This document shows, piece after piece, positions 55,851 through 60,000 of a stretch of 60,000 nt of DNA (position 1 is the stretch's first letter; each line of letters begins with the position of its first letter). This DNA is from Apostichopus japonicus. Its lineage: Eukaryota; Echinodermata; Holothuroidea; Aspidochirotida; Stichopodidae. The DNA lies in contig NC_092563.1 of assembly GCF_037975245.1 (NCBI RefSeq), forward strand, positions 16,979,594 through 17,039,593, read 5' to 3'. The translations under genes were made by a program, and so were the position numbers. The notes below the pieces were generated by a model. It had not been told where the DNA came from, ran no database searches, and worked only from the letters and a program-made list of their open reading frames with translations.

Positions 55851-56900
55851 AGTCGGGTGAAAGTAGATTTTGTGTTTCCTGCACGGAGAACGTACAAAGT
55901 AGCAATATAGGTAGGGATATTGAGTGCGAGTCGATAAGCTGTGGTGTGGATTCTGTTTAAAATTTGTTTATTGGGATTAGAGATGGTAAGCAGGGAGATG
56001 CTCCCGTAACTGAGAATCGGTTTTACTATAGATTTGGATAATGGTTTTTGGAGGGAAGTTATATTTGTGTGAGAGGATTTGAATGGATTTAAGTTGGGAC
56101 CAGCAGCGTCCTGCAGTTCTGTTACAATGTAGATTAAACGATAATTTGCTATCGAAAGTGGTACCGAGGAAGGTTGCAGTAGCAGTGATTGAGGTGTTGA
56201 AAGATTAATTTTGGAAATATGGTGTTGGTATTTTGAGTTTATTATGGAGAAATTGGCTAAGTTAGATTTTGAGGGATTCATTTTTGTTCTCCACATCGAG
56301 CACCAATTTTCGAGATGTGTAATTGCTTTTTTAATATTTAGTTCCGTCATATAGATATTTTTACTGGTGCTCCAAATGGCTATGTCGTCAGTGTACTGAC
56401 TATAGTTGCATTTAGATAGGGGGGATGTTCAAATCATTAACAAATAGGGTGTAGGGGAGGGGGCTGAGAACAGTGCCCTGTGGAGTACCTGCACGAAGTG
56501 GAATAGGTTTTGATTGTTGGTTTTTGTAGCATATTTTTGCATTGCACTCACTAAGGAAAGAGGAAAGAAGTCTGGTGTTATTGGAGGGGAGATTAAAGAT
56601 AAGTAGTTAAAATCTTATGCCGTTGTGCCAAGTTTTGTCGAACGCCTTTTCGGCATCAAGGAAGAGGGCAGTGGTATCATGTTTTTTTATGAAGCCGATG
56701 CGAATTTCTTCGGAAAGGTGGAAAATTTGGTTTATTGTAGATTTGTGTGCACGGAATTAGCCTGATTGATACGGGCAAAGTGATTATTTTGCTCTAGGTG
56801 GGTTCTGGTGCAGCTTTCTATAATTCTTTCGAAAATCTTACCTATAAGGCTGGCAGGCGACTAATTGGTCGATAGTTTTGAATTTTGGTGTGTCTTTACT
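55709..56900 (-). pseudogene. LINE reverse transcriptase remnant
   Basis: Motif A appears as LDAEKAFDKTWHNGIRF (about 56613-56665). The catalytic motif C is QYTDDIAIWS, with YTDD at 56384-56395. The downstream thumb-type segment (ENWCSMWRTKMNPSKSN, 56230-56310) is typical of Jockey/I-group LINEs. The frame is broken several times. Confidence 0.88.
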
Positions 56901-57980
56901 TAGTTTCGGTATTAAAATCATTTTGGCGGATTTCCACAGGGTTTGAAAATAAGGAGTTCGTTTAATAATGGGAAAATATGAGAATTAATGAATATCGGAG
57001 GCCGACGGAGGGGAATCTTTTAGCATTAGGTCATTTATGTTGTCATGACCAGGGGAGGAGGCATTTTTGCATACTTAGTGGCACTATACCAATTGTTTAT
57101 ATCTATTTCTTTGAGTAGAGGGATGTTTTTGTTGAGACATCCTTAGAAGTCAAGGATAAAGCTGGTTGCATTACAGATAATTGTACGGTCTTTTTCGTGT
57201 TGGAATCTGTTATCGTATGGACGGCCATCTAAGATATTGAATATAGTTTTCAAGTACGACTCAATAAGCTTTATTTGGTCTTAAGTTTTGTGATCAGGTT
57301 ACCTACTTTATCTCTAAGGCATTGGTCTGTATTACCTGTGTTTGGGGTTGTTATGGGTTTATGATATTTTTTAAATTTTTTCCAAAAGTGTTTTGGGTTT
57401 TTTTGGGGGGGATCATATAGGTTCTTTGTAGGCGATGTCTGAGTTAATTAGTGTAAGAATATTCCTATTTAGTTTTCAGTTTCTGTTTTGTTTTTAAGGG
57501 GCAGTGTTTTTGAAGGTATTGAAGATATGTTGGGCAATGCTGTCACTATATATGCCAATGTAATTTAGCTTGTTGTTGTGGTAATTGGGGATAGTGTTGT
57601 TTGTTACGAGTTCCTTTTTAAATGATGTCTAGTCTGTTTTATTGTAATTATACGTTAGTTCGTTATTTTGGATGCGACTGAGGTTTATGTCTAGCTCAAA
57701 AAGGAGTGGAAAATGGTCACTGATTAGGTCATCTTCTAGGATTTGAATAGAATGAGTTTTAGTTGCAGGTGGTTTGAGGTTATGGCGTAGTCAAGTAGTT
57801 CAGTATTATTGTTTATTGGGTTTATCCTAGTTTGGGTATTTTGGTTAATTATTGTTAAGTTGTGTTTATCACATATTTCTAAGAGGGATATGCCATTTTC
57901 AGATATTTTGGTGCTACCAAAAATGATGTGGTGGGCATTTAGATCTCCTAGTAGTATTGTATATTTATTAGAACTTTTTT

Positions 57981-58334
57981 TTATTGTGGATATGGGCTCA
58001 TTTGGGGACCATAAAAGCCAATAATGTGGAGAGGTTTATTGTCTCTTTCCAGTACAATTTCAATTGTTTGTTTAGGTTGGGTTTGGGAGGAGGGTGGCTT
58101 TGAGGTTGTTTTTTTCAGCAATAAGTACTCCTCCCATAGACCGAGAGATATCGTGTCTGAAAGTTGGTAACCAGGGATGCTAAGGTGGGAATTTGTATTT
58201 AGTTTAGTTTCGTTTAATGAAATGATATCCGGGGAGTGGTTGGTGAATATACTAAGTAGGAGGCTTAATTTTGGAAGGAAACTGTTGATGTTTAGGTGGA
58301 GGAACTTGACCAAAGGAGGGAGTGTGCTTGTCAT
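57981..58334 (-). pseudogene. LINE apurinic-type endonuclease remnant
   Basis: Begins MTSTLPPLVKFLHLNINSF, with the Asn of motif I, then PDIISLNETKL carrying the catalytic Glu of motif II, and later IIGFYGP. This is the N-terminus of ORF2 in EN/RT LINEs. The frame jumps after DTISLG. Confidence 0.85.
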
Positions 58335-58559
58335 GTAGGTGATTGAGGAGGGCTTAATATTGAAGGTTGGTGGAGATGTTCCATAATAACAGTTTCTGGG
58401 ATATTTAAGTTTAGGTGTTTTAGTGCTAACACGGTGGCGTAACTGGCAAGGTCGCCGGATTAAATATTACTGTCGGCTTTTTGGAAGGTGTATTGTACTA
58501 ATTCAATTACAAAGGTTGCGATATTAAGTTTTTCTTCAGTGGCGATTTTATTTCTTATT

Positions 58560-59478
58560 TCAATTTTTAGGGGTAGATTTGGTTACATTCGCGTAGGTTC
58601 TTTGTTCTTGTTGTTTGTTATTAGCTTCAGTTTTAGCTTCTTTAAATTTTGGGCATCCTTTGTAAAGGGCGACATGAGTCCCTGAGCAATTGGCACATTT
58701 TGTGTTTTCTTTTGGTTCGGGACAGTCTTCAACTCTGTAATTTTCGCCATATCTGAGACATCTGGTTTGATTTTTGCAAGTATGGTGGGTGTGTCCAAAA
58801 AGTTGACATTTGAAACATTGAGTGATTTGGGGGGGTTCGTGGTATTCTTCTGTTTTGTGTTTATAGTATCCTAAGTAGAAACCTTGTTTGATTAGGGATT
58901 GTTGAGTTCTTGCTCTTCAAACGTTATTTTTACTTTCCAAGTTGGATTGTTTGTGGCATGACTAATGAGTCTTTAAGTTGTATTGGGGTGTATTCTTGGT
59001 CTTTGAGTTCTTGTTCAATATCTTTGATTTGAATTTCAGGGTTTATGCCACAGGGTACTATGGAGAAGTTTCTTTGTCTTACTTTTCAGGGGATTCTTGG
59101 TTTGGGGTTGCCTAGTTTAGTCCATGGTTTCAGGAGGATATTTGCAGATTTTGGGTCATGGGGGTGATTAGGATGTTGTTACTATGAAGACGGTTTATAT
59201 TTGAGATCATGGCATTTGGTTTTTCTTCATTGATTAGTTTAGCAAGTGTTATTGGGTTTTTTGATAGTTCTGGTAAGATTCCTGATACAGTTATTGCTTG
59301 ATAGGACTTTTTGGTGGTTGGTTTGGAGTTAGGAGATGGGTTTATTTCAACAGAGTTTGGACTTTGTCTTTTTCTGCTATTTTTGTACAGGGATCCAGTC
59401 ATTAATGTCTATGCCAAAATCAGAGAGGTTTAGGTTTTCGACTAGGGGGGCGGTTATAGGTGGGTAAGGGGTTGTCAT
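58560..59478 (-). pseudogene. LINE ORF1 (gag-like) with zinc knuckles
   Basis: The probable start is ATG at 59478 (MTTPYPPITAPLVENLNLSD), with a shift near 59400. At 58650-58820 there are three CCHC-type knuckles: CFKCQLFGHTHHTC is intact, the second (CLRYGENYRVEDC) has lost a Cys and a His, and the third is CANCSGTHVALYKGC. This is the nucleic-acid-binding ORF1 of Jockey/I-type elements. Confidence 0.86.
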
Positions 59479-59949
59479 ACTGGCAAAACAGCCCCTCCCT
59501 ACGGGTTTTAAATGGCTTCTATACAATGAAATTAATCATAGACTTCGCTTACCAGAAAGAATTAGTCTCCAGCCTAAGACGGCAGTCGGAAAGAATAGGA
59601 ACTCCTTTTGAAGAGACACACTATGAATCGAAAGTGTACTCCGTAGCGTTGTGTTGGTATCCAAGGACGCGTACGTTTTGTAAATGGCGGGTACTGTATG
59701 ATGGGGTGGCGCTATGTCAAAAAGCTAACTGTTGACCAACATAATCCTCAGATCCCTAATAAAAGGAGAGGAATGCAAAAGAAATTAGCCAATTTTCTTC
59801 AAATTAAGTCTTGTACATTTAGCACAAAACATTAAACACTAATAAGCAACTAATTCCAACAAAGTTTAGGCTGTGATTGAAACTTTACTGGTGGAAACAT
59901 AAGTAAATATATATTACATTTTTAGGAACCTTTCCTTCTTATGACTAAC

Positions 59950-60000
59950 CTTGACTGTATATTGCAGCTTTCCAGCTTAGCTGGTGTTTTTCCATCAAAT
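59950..60000 (-). other. Possible minus-strand exon cut by the window edge
   Basis: 51 open bases end at a good donor (TCAAG|GTTAGT). The two open frames read FDGKTPAKLESCNIQS or LMEKHQLSWKAAIYSQ. Neither joins in phase to the exon at 54942-55020, so if real another exon is missing or it belongs to another gene. Confidence 0.2.

Larger units (their letters stand above)
55352..59700 (-). mobile_element. Decayed non-LTR retrotransposon (gag-type LINE, Jockey/I-like)
   Basis: On the minus strand, from right to left: ORF1 (gag), endonuclease, then reverse transcriptase, with a possible poly(A) tail at 55351-55361 (T-run on +). Many frameshifts and stops mean no ORF is intact. It lies upstream of the recognised SRP68 exons on the same strand, so it probably sits in an SRP68 intron. 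The right border is uncertain; the sequence 59480-59700 may be its 5' UTR. Confidence 0.85.

Noticed and set aside
59460-59735. 91-codon plus-strand ORF near the right end
   Set aside because: It overlaps the probable 5' end of the minus-strand LINE and shows no recognisable domain.

Overview
The window is animal nuclear DNA with long introns, GT-AG splicing, many simple repeats and a dense load of small transposable elements. A conserved Golgi protein, a riboflavin transporter, hAT-like and TTAA-type MITEs, a gag-type LINE, tRNA-derived repeats and long poly-G/poly-C runs together suggest a marine invertebrate deuterostome. An echinoderm is my best guess, but nothing here proves it.

Layout. 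(1) 2706-26822, + strand: 21 exons of GLG1 (Golgi apparatus protein 1, also called cysteine-rich FGF receptor or E-selectin ligand 1). They run from the first luminal Cys-rich repeats to the stop codon. The exons join in frame to 3030 nt (1009 codons plus stop) and end with a membrane segment and a short basic tail. The signal-peptide exon(s) lie left of the window or are unrecognised. Four of the 20 introns carry a tandem repeat that starts within a few bases of the 5' splice site; in one, the repeat unit copies the splice donor itself. (2) 26823-40740: 3' UTR or intergenic DNA, two families of TTAA-flanked MITEs, a class A GPCR pseudogene (about 36587-37456), and a nest of hAT-like TIR elements inside a TA microsatellite (37941-40667). 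(3) 41079-43586, + strand: an intact two-exon SLC52A-type riboflavin transporter of 471 aa. (4) 46961-47503, + strand: a YqaJ-type nuclease domain reading frame broken by one TAG. (5) 47550-51640: a degenerate ~21-bp repeat, a ~147-bp tandem repeat, an array of ~162-bp tRNA-like units and a homogeneous 48-bp minisatellite. (6) 53531-55020, - strand: the last two recognisable exons of SRP68, the final one with an apparent frameshift in its conserved tail. (7) 55352-59480, - strand: a decayed non-LTR retrotransposon (gag-type ORF1 with zinc knuckles, endonuclease, reverse transcriptase), probably inside an SRP68 intron. A possible further - strand exon touches the right edge.

The host genes do not form a pathway: GLG1 is a Golgi luminal scaffold, SLC52A imports riboflavin at the plasma membrane, and SRP68 is a subunit of the signal recognition particle. 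No CRISPR array, operon or rRNA was seen. The most unusual material is the repeat and splice-site coupling in GLG1, the interrupted YqaJ gene, the tandem tRNA-like array and the SRP68 tail frameshift. All homology statements rest on my memory of the families; no database was searched.
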